12,608 bases of DNA from Pseudomonadota bacterium (GCA_023416135.1 JAEZIF010000234.1:1-12608); one strand, 5' to 3'. Positions 1 to 8,022 are shown, numbered from the stretch's first letter. The notes: generated by a model from the sequence alone, not told the origin. Program-made: numbers and translations.

Positions 1-29
1 GCTCGGCAGCACCCTCAATCCTTCAGCGC

Positions 30-1361
30 TCACAGCCCCGCCTCCGTCAATGCCGCCTGCTGGCGCCGCGTCAGCGCCTCGATGTCGAAGTCGCCGATCA
101 GGCTCTCGAACAGGCGATGCCAGTTGATCGAGGCGCGTAGATGGATGAACACGGCGCCGAGCCCGATGGCGGCGCGGTCCATGAAAACGAACTCGCGCGG
201 CGGGCGCACGCCGCCCATGCGGCGCAGCTCGCCGAACACGTTCTGCGCCATCTCGCGGCCGTGGCCGTCGGCCATGCCCTCGGTCAGCCGGCGCGGCTTG
301 TCGTCCATCAGCGGGCCGTAGAGGAAGGCTGCCCAGCGGTTCAGCACGGCGATCATCTCGCGGCTGAGGCCGGTGAAGCCCCAGTCTTCGTAGGCGGCGA
401 CGGCGCGATCCTGGTCGTCAGACAGCAGCGCGCGATAGAGCTCGATCGAGCCGCGCACGAAGCGCGGCGGGAAGATGCGCACGCAGCCGAAATCCATCAG
501 GTTCACCGAACCGTCGGGCCGCACCGTGTAGTTGCCGAGGTGCGGATCGCCGTGGATCACGCCGTAGAAATAGAACGGCACGTACCAGGCGCGGAACATG
601 TGGACGGCGAGCTGGTCCTTCTCCTCCTGCGAGCGGCTTTTCCAGTTGAGCAACGGCTCGCCCTGCAGCCATGTCATGGTCAGCAGCCGGTCGGTCGAAT
701 GCGACGCCACCACCTCGGGCACGTGAACGCCGGGCTCGTCGCGCAACATGTGACGGTAGAGCGCGACGTGCCTGGCCTCGCGGCGATAGTCGAGCTCCTC
801 GCGCAGGCGCGTTGTGATCTCAGCGTGGATCTCGTCGGTGCGGATGGCGGGATCGAAGCGCTGGCCGACGGCGAACACCAGCTTCAGCTGGTTGAGATCG
901 GCTTCGAGCGCCGACGCCATGTCCGGATACTGCAGCTTGCAAGCGACCTCCGTGCCGTCGAGCAGCGTCGCGCGATGGACCTGGCCCAGCGAGGCCGCGA
1001 ACGACGCCTCCTTCTCGAAGCGGCCAAACCTGGCCTGCCAGTCCGGGCCGAGCTCCGTCGCCATGCGCCGGCGCACGAAGGCCCAGCCCATGGCAGGCGC
1101 GTTGGCCTGGAGCTGTGCCAGCTCGCGCGCATATTCCGGCGGCAGCGCGTCGGGGATGGTGGCGATGAGCTGAGCCGCCTTCATGAGCGGCCCCTTCAGC
1201 CCGCCCAACGCCGCCTTCAGCTCCGTGGCGTGCTTGTCGCGATCGAGGGTCCAGCCGAGGTAACGCTGTCCGGCGAGCTTCACCGCCAGGCCGCCGACCG
1301 AGCTGCCGACCGGGGCATAGCGCCCGAGCCGGCCGCCCAGGGAATCGCCCTCGTCAGCCAT
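30..1361 (-). CDS. ABC1/AarF/UbiB-family atypical kinase-like protein
   Basis: Member of the ABC1 (AarF/UbiB/COQ8) atypical kinase family; characterised members support ubiquinone biosynthesis and bind or hydrolyse ATP. Seen here, counting from the ATG at 1361: the family's K-x-x-Q signature (K61-A-A-Q64, inside KGPLMKAAQL), the alanine-rich loop that replaces the usual P-loop (A119-S-F-A-A-S124), a likely ATP-binding lysine in VACKLQYPD (K142), the catalytic-loop motif HGDPHLGN (D272, N277) and DFG at 290-292. The kinase core is therefore intact. No strong C-terminal membrane helices are visible, unlike E. coli UbiB. An in-frame ATG at 1376 would add five residues (MGRGP), but it lies one base from an inverted-repeat arm, and the next Met opens the family-like sequence MADEGDSLGGRLGRYA, so 1361 is preferred. 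Neither start has a convincing ribosome binding site. It lies downstream of pepF; a role in quinone biosynthesis is inferred from the family only. Confidence 0.92.
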   Translation of the reverse strand: MADEGDSLGGRLGRYAPVGSSVGGLAVKLAGQRYLGWTLDRDKHATELKAALGGLKGPLMKAAQLIATIPDALPPEYARELAQLQANAPAMGWAFVRRRMATELGPDWQARFGRFEKEASFAASLGQVHRATLLDGTEVACKLQYPDMASALEADLNQLKLVFAVGQRFDPAIRTDEIHAEITTRLREELDYRREARHVALYRHMLRDEPGVHVPEVVASHSTDRLLTMTWLQGEPLLNWKSRSQEEKDQLAVHMFRAWYVPFYFYGVIHGDPHLGNYTVRPDGSVNLMDFGCVRIFPPRFVRGSIELYRALLSDDQDRAVAAYEDWGFTGLSREMIAVLNRWAAFLYGPLMDDKPRRLTEGMADGHGREMAQNVFGELRRMGGVRPPREFVFMDRAAIGLGAVFIHLRASINWHRLFESLIGDFDIEALTRRQQAALTEAGL

Positions 1362-1377
1362 CGGACCGCGACCCATC

Positions 1378-1518
1378 GGACGGCGGGCCTCCAGGCCCGC
1401 TCATGGCGGGGGGCGTCCGACTCCAGGCGCGCGTCTTCGTCGATACATCAAACGATCGCGCCCGTGGGGTGAGGCGCCCCCAGCGACGACCGTGAGCGGG
1501 CCTGGAGGCCCGCCGTCC
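1378..1518. repeat. 141-bp element with perfect 26-bp inverted terminal arms, REPIN/MITE-like
   Basis: Positions 1378-1403 and 1493-1518 are exact reverse complements over 26 bases; the left arm starts GGACGGCGGG and the right arm ends CCCGCCGTCC. Each arm is itself a near-perfect hairpin (GCGGGCCT, two bases, AGGCCCGC at 1383-1400 and 1496-1513). The 89-bp centre also has a weak complementary stretch (GGGGGCG against CGCCCCC). The element fills the gap between pepF and the kinase gene: it ends 7 bp from the pepF stop codon and 1 bp from the upstream ATG (1376) of the kinase frame. No target-site duplication is visible. Paired REP-like hairpins in opposite orientation are typical of REPIN/BIME elements. 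A non-autonomous MITE or a double-hairpin transcription or RNA-stability element are alternatives. Confidence 0.85.
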
Positions 1519-1525
1519 CAGAGGA

Positions 1526-3295
1526 TCAGAGCTTTTCGAGTTCATCGACGAAGCCCGAGATCACGCCCAGCCCCTTGTCCCAGAAAGCCGCATCGGAGGC
1601 GTCGAGGCCGAACGGCGCCAGCAGGTCCTTGTGCCGCTTCACGCCGCCCGCTTTCAGCATCTCGAGGTACTTGGCCTGGAAGTCGGGCTGGCCCGACTGG
1701 TAGGCGGCATAAAGAGAGTTCACCAGGCAGTCGCCGAAGGCGTAGGCGTAAACGTAGAACGGCGAATGGATGAAGTGGCCGATGTAGGACCAGTAGTGCC
1801 TGTATTCCTCATCGAAGGTGAAGGCCGGTCCCAGGCTCTCGCTCTGCACCGCCATCCAGACCTCACCGATCGCCTCGGCCGTCAGCTCGCCCTGACGGCG
1901 CGCCATGTGCAGGCGCGATTCGAAATCGTAGAAGGCGATCTGGCGCACCACGGTGTTCAGCATGTCCTCGACCTTGCCGGCGAGCATTGCCTTGCGCGTC
2001 GACTTGTCGGGCGCCGACTTCAAGAGCGACTGGAAGGTCAGCATCTCGCCGAACACCGAGGCGGTCTCGGCCAAGGTCAGGGGCGTATCGGCCATCAACG
2101 CGCCCTGCCGCGCCGCCAGCACCTGATGCACGCCGTGCCCCAGCTCGTGCGCCAGGGTCATGACGTCCCGCACCTTGCCCTGGTAGTTCAGCAGCAGATA
2201 GGGATGCGCCGACGGCACCGTCGGATGGGCGAAGGCGCCCGGCGACTTGCCCGGCCGCGCCGGTGCGTCGATCCAGCCGGTGCCGAAGAATTTCCGGCCG
2301 ACGTCGGCGAGCTCCGGCGAGAACGCCCGATAGGCGTCGAGCACGATCTTCTCGGCCTCGGCCCACGGGATCACCCGATCGTCATGCTCGGGCAGCGGCG
2401 CGTTGCGGTCCCAGTACGGCATCGTGTCGACGCCAAACCACCTGGCCTTGAGCCTGTAGTAGCGGTGCGCCAGGCGCGGATAGGCCGCCTTCACCGACGA
2501 CACCAAGGCATCGACAACCTCGTCCTCGACCACGTTGGCGAGATTGCGGAAGGACTGTGGGCGCGGATACTTGCGCCAGCGATCGTCGATCTCCTTGTCC
2601 TTGATCAGCGTGTTGGTGACCAGCGAGAAGATCGCAATGTTGTCGCCCTGCACCTTGCCGAACGACTTGGCGGCGTCGCGACGCACCGATGCGTCCTTGT
2701 TGGAGAGCTTGTCGAGGATCTGCGGCTCGGTCAGCACCTCGTCGCGGAAGGGATAGCGCAGGCGCGCAATGGTCTCGTCGAACAGGCGCGACCAGGCCGA
2801 GCTTCCCACCACCGATTGGTCGTGGATGTACTTCTCGAGCTCGTCCGACAGATCGTGCGGACGGAACAGGCGGACATCGCGCAGCCAGGGAGCATACCTG
2901 GCGAGCGCCGGCTCCTTCATCCTGACCGCGAGATCGTCGTCTTCGATCTTGTTGAGCTCGAGCCTGAAGAACACCAGCTTGGCGGTGGCCTCGTTCAGCG
3001 CCTCCGAGACGTTCTGCGAAAACCGGCCGCGTTCGGGATCGGCCATGTTCTGCGCGTAGTAGAGCTGAGCGTAGGAGCCGAGCCGGCCCATCAGGTCGGT
3101 CAGCGCCTCGAACCGAGCGATCGCCGCGCCCAGCGCCTTGCCGTCGAGGCCAGCCACCTTGCCGTCATAGTCCCTGGCAAAGGCCTCGGCGTCGGCAGCC
3201 GCGCGCTTCAGGTCGGTCTCGACGTCGGTGCCCGTGGGGCTGGAATAGAGGTCTTCGAGTTTCCAGGTCGGCAGCTCGCCCAGCATCGCGGTCAT
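1526..3295 (-). CDS. pepF: M3-family oligoendopeptidase F (zinc metallopeptidase)
   Basis: Cytoplasmic zinc endopeptidase of peptidase family M3, clade PepF/M3B; such enzymes cleave short oligopeptides. The 589-residue length matches the family (about 600). The zinc-binding motif HELGH is at 383-387. The downstream ligand glutamate lies in TLAETASVFGE (E410), and the C-terminal active-site region reads YRHYWSYIGHFIHSPFYVYAYAFG-like with the expected Tyr and His residues, so the enzyme looks catalytically complete. There is no signal peptide. The start at 3295 is supported by an AGGAG ribosome binding site 8 nt upstream, which overlaps the stop codon of the preceding GAF gene (TAGGAG), so the two are probably co-transcribed. 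Its place downstream of a Liv transporter remnant and a GAF gene suggests an old peptide/amino acid utilisation cluster; that is inference. Confidence 0.95.
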   Translation of the reverse strand: MTAMLGELPTWKLEDLYSSPTGTDVETDLKRAAADAEAFARDYDGKVAGLDGKALGAAIARFEALTDLMGRLGSYAQLYYAQNMADPERGRFSQNVSEALNEATAKLVFFRLELNKIEDDDLAVRMKEPALARYAPWLRDVRLFRPHDLSDELEKYIHDQSVVGSSAWSRLFDETIARLRYPFRDEVLTEPQILDKLSNKDASVRRDAAKSFGKVQGDNIAIFSLVTNTLIKDKEIDDRWRKYPRPQSFRNLANVVEDEVVDALVSSVKAAYPRLAHRYYRLKARWFGVDTMPYWDRNAPLPEHDDRVIPWAEAEKIVLDAYRAFSPELADVGRKFFGTGWIDAPARPGKSPGAFAHPTVPSAHPYLLLNYQGKVRDVMTLAHELGHGVHQVLAARQGALMADTPLTLAETASVFGEMLTFQSLLKSAPDKSTRKAMLAGKVEDMLNTVVRQIAFYDFESRLHMARRQGELTAEAIGEVWMAVQSESLGPAFTFDEEYRHYWSYIGHFIHSPFYVYAYAFGDCLVNSLYAAYQSGQPDFQAKYLEMLKAGGVKRHKDLLAPFGLDASDAAFWDKGLGVISGFVDELEKL

Positions 3296-3303
3296 CGACT
3301 TTT

Positions 3304-3308
3304 CTCCT
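3304..3308 (-). promoter_or_regulatory. Ribosome binding site of pepF overlapping the GAF stop codon
   Basis: On the minus strand AGGAG lies 8 nt before the pepF ATG. Its first two bases are part of the TAG that ends the GAF frame (3307-3309). This fixes the pepF start and points to translational coupling with the upstream gene. Confidence 0.75.
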
Positions 3309-3806
3309 AGTTCTTCGCGATATCGGGATCGGCGGCGATGGCGTCAAGGAAGGGGCCGATCATCAGGGCGGCGAACGGCTCGATCCTGGTCGGATCGGCT
3401 TCCTTGTAGCGGCCCCTGGCATCGAGCAGGTTCAAGGTGCCGAGCACGCGCCCTGCATAAACCACCGGCTGGTTGATCGCCGATTCGCAGCCCAGCGAGC
3501 GGATCAGCTCGTTGTCGAAAAACGCCCACTTCATGTCCTCGTAGTCGTGACCGACCCAGGCCTGGCGCCTGCCGATCACCAGCTTGTGCCGATCGCTCTC
3601 GGTCACGGGCTTGTAGCCGCCCACCGGATATTCCTTGGGCATGTTGGTGTAGAGCGCTTCACCCGCGCGGCCCCGGGCGCCACGTACAGGAGCGTGAACA
3701 GCTTGTGCCCGACCACCTCGGCCAGCGCCTTGTCGACGGCCTTGAACAGGACTTCCGGCGGGCCCGGCTGCTTCAGCGCCGCCAGGCAGGAGTCGAATGG
3801 TGACAT
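3307..3806 (-). pseudogene. GAF domain-containing protein, interrupted by a one-base frameshift
   Basis: Two overlapping minus-strand frames together make one GAF-domain protein. The first half starts at 3806 (MSPFDSCLAALKQPGPPEVL) and runs through LFTLLYVAPG. The second half carries MPKEYPVGGYKPV, RRQAWVGHDY, GCESAINQPVVY and GRVLGTLNLLDA, all typical of small GAF proteins that follow amino acid transporters or amidohydrolases in alphaproteobacteria. The frame breaks at 3652-3653: the sequence reads GTG AAG CGC TC TAC ACC AAC ATG, and one extra base restores V-K-R-x-Y-T-N-M-P and a 166-residue protein with the correct stop. GAF domains bind small molecules or sense redox state; the ligand here is unknown. 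The start has AGGAGC 6 nt upstream. The loss may be a real mutation or a sequencing error; a second frameshift about 600 bp upstream makes error or local decay both possible. Confidence 0.82.
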
Positions 3807-3812
3807 GAACTT

Positions 3813-3818
3813 GCTCCT
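3813..3818 (-). promoter_or_regulatory. Ribosome binding site of the GAF gene overlapping the livM stop
   Basis: The minus strand reads TAGGAGCAAGTTCATG: the livM stop TAG (3817-3819), an AGGAGC Shine-Dalgarno overlapping it, then the GAF ATG at 3806. This supports both the GAF start and former co-transcription with livM. Confidence 0.7.
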
Positions 3819-4410
3819 ATGAAGGTCGCGGCGCGCGTGGAACGCGCTCGGGGAGGACGCCCGACGGCATCAGCCTCAGCACAACGATAAGCGCGACGGC
3901 GATCAAGAGCACCTTGAGCGCGGCGGGCTGCACGGCCGTGACGCCAGGAATCCATTCGAGGAAGAAGCGCGAGGATTCAAGCAGCGTCATGACGAGGTAG
4001 GCGTCGACCAGGGCGCCGGCCGGCCGCCCAGTGCCGCCCGAGGCGACCGCCAGGAAGATATAGACGGTGATCAGCGGCAGGAACATGTCCGGCGCAATGT
4101 ACGAGGTGAAGTGGCCGTAAAGCGCAGCGGCGAGCCCGGCGATGGCCGACAGCACGAAGGCCTTGGTCTTGAAGTGCAGCACCGGCTTGCCGGCGACCTG
4201 GGCCACCTGCGCATCCTCGCGGATGGCGCGCAGCGCCCCCCCCCGTAGGGTGCGGGGTCGCTGCGGCGCATGATGAAGAAAACCATCAGCAGCGCCGCGA
4301 GCACGATCAGGAAGTAGGCGGCGTTGAAGTCGGGACCGAGCGCCCTCTTCCACGGTCCCGGGATGCCGTCGGTGCCGCGGTCCGCGCAGATTCTTGAGCT
4401 CGAGAAGCGG
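3817..4410 (-). pseudogene. livM: livM remnant: branched-chain amino acid ABC transporter permease, 5' truncated and frameshifted
   Basis: Only the C-terminal part (roughly 190 of a usual 300-350 residues) of a LivM-type inner-membrane permease is present. In one frame it reads GTDGIPGP, then AAYFLIVLAALLMVFFIMRR. In a second frame it continues ALRAIREDAQVAQVAGKP, the coupling-helix motif that contacts the LivG/LivF ATPases, then hydrophobic helices (AFVLSAIAGLAAALYGHF, LITVYIFLAVASGGTGR, LKVLLIAVALIVVLRL) and ends PSGVLPERVP, a normal LivM tail. The frames meet at a run of nine C (4236-4244), where two fewer or one more base would rejoin them. Upstream of GTDGIPGP the frame is disturbed again, and beyond about 4410 there is no LivM sequence and no livH or livG neighbour. 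It therefore cannot make a working permease, whatever the state of the homopolymer. Confidence 0.83.
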
Positions 4411-4465
4411 CATCGCCTCTAGATAGCTTATCCGGACGCGGTGCGCGAAGGCTCGTGCCAGTGTC

Positions 4466-7400
4466 CTACTGGCCCCGCGCGTTCAGCAGCCAGTCGAGCA
4501 GCTGGACGCCGCCTGCGCCGCCCAGCGGCACAAGGATAGCCTGGACCAGCGGCTGCTCGAAGAACGGCGCAAAGGCGCCCTTCCGCAGTGCTTTCACTTC
4601 TGCACGCAGGCCGGGAAAGGCTGCGGCTATCTTGTCGAAGTCCGAACCCGCGCCATTCAGCCATAGCTCGTCGGCCGCCATCCCTTCCAATGCCTTCTGG
4701 CGGGCACGCTCGGCGCTCAGGTTGAGCAGCGCGGCCATCGCGATCGACCACAGCATGTACACCACGAGCAGGATGAGGACCGCCCCGCCGATATCCCAGT
4801 TGTCGAACAGGCGGCTGCGCGCCACCACCATCAAGGCCACGAGGATGAAGGGATACACGATGAGGCGGTCGATGGCGGCGGTATGCTCGGCAAGCAGCCG
4901 CACATCGATCCAGTCGTCCAGCAGGGAGTTGCTGCAAGCTGTACCGGCCTTCCTCGCCGCATCGCGCTGCCCGGGATCGGCCGCTATGAGTGTGCTGGCC
5001 TGATCCTCGACCTCCGGCCCGAGCTTTCTTGCGAAGAAGGCGACGGTGTCCGTCGGATACACCGTCCGGCCGAACTTCAGCATCTCGACAAAGCGCCAGG
5101 TCAGGATGGTGACATCCCCGACAACGACGATGAGGACGAGCACTGCCAGTCCGCTGATGGTCAACGTCCAGGAGAAGAGCTGACGATCCGAGGCGCCTCG
5201 CGCCGGTATTTCCGGCCAGGCATGGTCGGACAGGGTGTTCACGACCACCGGCAAGACGAGAATGAGGACCGCTGACAGGGTCAGCCAGAACAGCAGCCGC
5301 GCGAAGCGTGGCCCACCGCTCAGGAGCCCGGCGTACTCGCACCATAGCGCGGCGCCGTCCACGCATGGGCCCGGTCGCACGACTTTGGGCTGCCAGAACC
5401 ACACCGTCAGCTCGCGCAGCCCGGTCGGCACAACGCTGGACAGATTCGGCATTTCGAGGTGGTAGGCCCGGCGAATCGTCCTGGCCGCATTCATGCTTCG
5501 GCACCATGCATCGTCCAGGAACCAGGCGAAGAGCACGATTGCCAGCACGAGCACGAGTTCGGAAGGCCAGGCGCTGATGCCGCTGAGGGGCACGAATGGC
5601 TCGCGCGGCTGGTTGCTGGTGTTCGGAACGAGCCAGCAGGCGTAGGCGACCAACAGGAAAAGCAGCACGAACTGAGGTGCCGCCGCCGCCCAGGCCGCTC
5701 GCCGCTCCTTCGTGCCCGAGGCCGCCCGCAGGGCCCGGATCGCCGCCGAGCCCGGAAACACGAACGCGGCAAAGGTCAAACCGGCTGCCACGGCGCACGT
5801 CATCGCGCCCCAGGCGCCGATCCTGCCCGGCCAGGCGAGTTCGGCGACGACAGCGGCGGCGTATCCCAACGCTGCAACCTGCAGACCGGCCAGGACGAAA
5901 TGGGCAGGTCCGGGAGGGTCGCGACGATCTGTGCCCGCGGCCGCGGCGGCGCCGGGAAACCACCACAGGTAGGCTTCCCTCATCGCCGGGGCGCGATAGC
6001 CAATCAGAATCAGCCCGGCGACACCTGCCAAGGCTGCCGATGCCATCAGCGCTACGATCCAGCGATTTTCCCTCTCACCGCTGGCGACACCTTTCTGCGG
6101 CAGTTCGATCATGCTTTCGCGGCCGATCTCGAGGAGGGTCGGCTTCGACACCGCCCACTCGACGTTGCAGCTCAGCCCGACCGGCTCGTCCTTTTGCAGG
6201 CACGCCGGGTCGGCCTCGGCATCGGAGCGGTCCACCGCTCGCCAGGCGGCAAGGAACGTCGCCGTCTGATAGGCATCGCGGAACTGGCCAATCGCCGGCA
6301 TCGGGGCGCCCTTTTGCGTGGCGCCGGGCTCGGCTGTCTGCACGGTAAGCGGCAAGCTCGTCGCGACGATGGCATTGCGCGAGTAGCGAGTGACGCTGGG
6401 GTGCGTGAGACGGGCATCGACGTCGGTCGTGAACAGCACGCGATCGGGAAAGGCATCACGCAGCGCCTGCAGCAGTATGAGCTTGTCATGGACATCCCAA
6501 CCGATGACGCCGACCGCCTGCACTGACTTCTTGCGGTTGTCCTTCAGGATCTCCTCGACCAACCGGCGCACGTAATCGGCCTGGCCACGGCCTTCCGGCC
6601 ATTCGACGGGCGAGCCCTTGGCATCGCCACGGCCGCCGTCGCCGCCCCGGCGCACCTGCGGAGAAAGGCCTTCGAGCGTCGCGCCGTCGAGCCCGCGCAG
6701 GAACGAAAAGGATTGCAGCTCTATCGGACAACGCTCTTTCAACTTCAAGCCAAGCGTCTCCGCGAAGGTGCGGGCGTAGATGGAATCCCATTCGCTGACC
6801 AGGACGATGCGCTTGCCGTCCATGGCCGTGTCGCAATCCACGACGCCGCGTGCGCCCAGCTCCTCTATGAGGCGCTCGAGCAGCCGGTCGTCGGTGCCCA
6901 GGGTGCGCACGAAGAACGGCCGCCTTGACGGCGGCTCGAGGCCGTTCCGTTCGGCAAGCGCCTTCAGTCGTTCGGCAAAAGCCTCGTCGACGCAGTCACG
7001 AATGCGCCTGCCCTCCTCGTCGCGCTCCTCACACGTTGTCTGTCCTTGCGGCTGCTGCGTGCTGCCGGGGGGCACGATCTGTCCGGCCGGCGCGGTGGAC
7101 AGGGGGCTGATCACACGTAGCTTGCTCAGCACCTCCCAAGTCTCCGGAGGCGGCGCCGTGGGTTCCCGTTCGAGCTGAGCGAGATCGACGGCGAACGCTT
7201 TCGCGAGCAGGTCCGAGCTCGAAGGGCCGACGATGCGCAGCTCCACCTTCGGCAGGTCGGCCTCGATGTCCTGGAACATCTTCACGAGTGCGCTGAGCCA
7301 GTGCTGCCCGAAGATGGTATCGTCGATCCAGAGGATCACCGCGCGCCGCGACGGGTCGTCCTTCAGCTTCAACGTCTCGAAGACGATCTCCGTCGGCAAC

Positions 7401-7990
7401 GGCAATCTGAGCCCGCTCTCCTCTTCCTTGGAAAGCTTCTTCCCGTCGACTTCCTTCGACGACAGACAACCGGTGAGAAACTCGCAGCGGTCGATCTGCA
7501 GCAGGCGCATGCGCTCGCTGAACTCGGGAACGTATCCGGCGACGTTGAGGCCCGCCAGCGCAGCATAGCGCAATCGCCGGCGCACTTCGTCGGCTCCGAC
7601 CAAGGCCGCACCGGGCAGCATTGCAGCGATGAGCGTCACCTCTTCGGTTCCGCTGCTTGCGTCGAACAACGCTCTGAAGGCGGCGGCTTCTATCGGCTGT
7701 CCCATCTGGCAGATCGACTCGACGGCCTTGTCTGCCACGCTCAGCTTCCCGCTGGCGTCCTTGCGGCACGCCTCTTTCATCTTCTGGCGATGCCGGCTCA
7801 GCGCCTCCAGGGGATCCTCCCACAGGCGCGCTTCGACCGGAGGGTCCGACAGCCGCAGCTCCTTGCCGATCGCGGCGTCAGGTTGACGCCAGAGGTCGAA
7901 GGCACGCTGTCCCAGATACGTTGTCGACAGGAATAGCGCGACTACCGAGATCGCCGCGAAAGGAAACGAGCTGCCGTTGTCGCTGGCCAT
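4466..7990 (-). CDS. Large multi-helix membrane protein of unknown function with a periplasmic-binding-protein-like extracytoplasmic region
   Basis: I do not recognise a named family. The 1174-residue product has one N-terminal hydrophobic helix (about 11-28), then about 610 hydrophilic residues, then about ten hydrophobic helices (roughly 644-664, 697-717, 727-746, 771-788, 807-825, 896-919, 939-963, 1040-1058, 1068-1089 and possibly 1146-1166). Ten cysteines fall in the hydrophilic part (75, 94, 169, 175, 320, 333, 386, 421, 597, 608), consistent with disulfides outside the cytoplasm. Residues 216-226 (AVILWIDDTIF), 394-415 (RIVLVSEWDS and following helix), 491-513 (QAVGVIGWDV, LQALRDAF) and 518-545 (VLFTTDVDARLTHP, NAIVATSLPL) alternate strands and helices like a type-1 periplasmic binding protein; this is resemblance, not proof. 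No ATPase, kinase or peptidase motif is seen. It is preceded by a candidate promoter at 8023-8051 and stands alone. Its ribosome binding site is only a G-run 3 nt before ATG. Confidence 0.88.
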   Translation of the reverse strand: MASDNGSSFPFAAISVVALFLSTTYLGQRAFDLWRQPDAAIGKELRLSDPPVEARLWEDPLEALSRHRQKMKEACRKDASGKLSVADKAVESICQMGQPIEAAAFRALFDASSGTEEVTLIAAMLPGAALVGADEVRRRLRYAALAGLNVAGYVPEFSERMRLLQIDRCEFLTGCLSSKEVDGKKLSKEEESGLRLPLPTEIVFETLKLKDDPSRRAVILWIDDTIFGQHWLSALVKMFQDIEADLPKVELRIVGPSSSDLLAKAFAVDLAQLEREPTAPPPETWEVLSKLRVISPLSTAPAGQIVPPGSTQQPQGQTTCEERDEEGRRIRDCVDEAFAERLKALAERNGLEPPSRRPFFVRTLGTDDRLLERLIEELGARGVVDCDTAMDGKRIVLVSEWDSIYARTFAETLGLKLKERCPIELQSFSFLRGLDGATLEGLSPQVRRGGDGGRGDAKGSPVEWPEGRGQADYVRRLVEEILKDNRKKSVQAVGVIGWDVHDKLILLQALRDAFPDRVLFTTDVDARLTHPSVTRYSRNAIVATSLPLTVQTAEPGATQKGAPMPAIGQFRDAYQTATFLAAWRAVDRSDAEADPACLQKDEPVGLSCNVEWAVSKPTLLEIGRESMIELPQKGVASGERENRWIVALMASAALAGVAGLILIGYRAPAMREAYLWWFPGAAAAAGTDRRDPPGPAHFVLAGLQVAALGYAAAVVAELAWPGRIGAWGAMTCAVAAGLTFAAFVFPGSAAIRALRAASGTKERRAAWAAAAPQFVLLFLLVAYACWLVPNTSNQPREPFVPLSGISAWPSELVLVLAIVLFAWFLDDAWCRSMNAARTIRRAYHLEMPNLSSVVPTGLRELTVWFWQPKVVRPGPCVDGAALWCEYAGLLSGGPRFARLLFWLTLSAVLILVLPVVVNTLSDHAWPEIPARGASDRQLFSWTLTISGLAVLVLIVVVGDVTILTWRFVEMLKFGRTVYPTDTVAFFARKLGPEVEDQASTLIAADPGQRDAARKAGTACSNSLLDDWIDVRLLAEHTAAIDRLIVYPFILVALMVVARSRLFDNWDIGGAVLILLVVYMLWSIAMAALLNLSAERARQKALEGMAADELWLNGAGSDFDKIAAAFPGLRAEVKALRKGAFAPFFEQPLVQAILVPLGGAGGVQLLDWLLNARGQ

Positions 7991-8022
7991 TCGCCCCCCC
8001 GCTGCCGATGAGTCGCGACACT

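Noticed and set aside
141..1472. Long plus-strand frames opposite the kinase gene (443 codons) and opposite pepF (1631-3310, 559 codons)
   Set aside because: Compositions are typical of antisense of GC-rich genes (His, Arg, Val, Gly, Leu) with no motif, and the minus-strand genes carry complete active-site motifs.
1378..1518. CRISPR array or insertion sequence reading of the inverted-repeat element
   Set aside because: Only two arms in inverted orientation with no repeated spacer units, no transposase and no visible target-site duplication.
4428..5966. A 512-codon minus-strand frame overlapping the 1174-residue gene
   Set aside because: Arg/Gly/Ala/Ser-rich, low in hydrophobic residues and without motifs, while the other frame shows clear membrane helices. 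It is a shadow.
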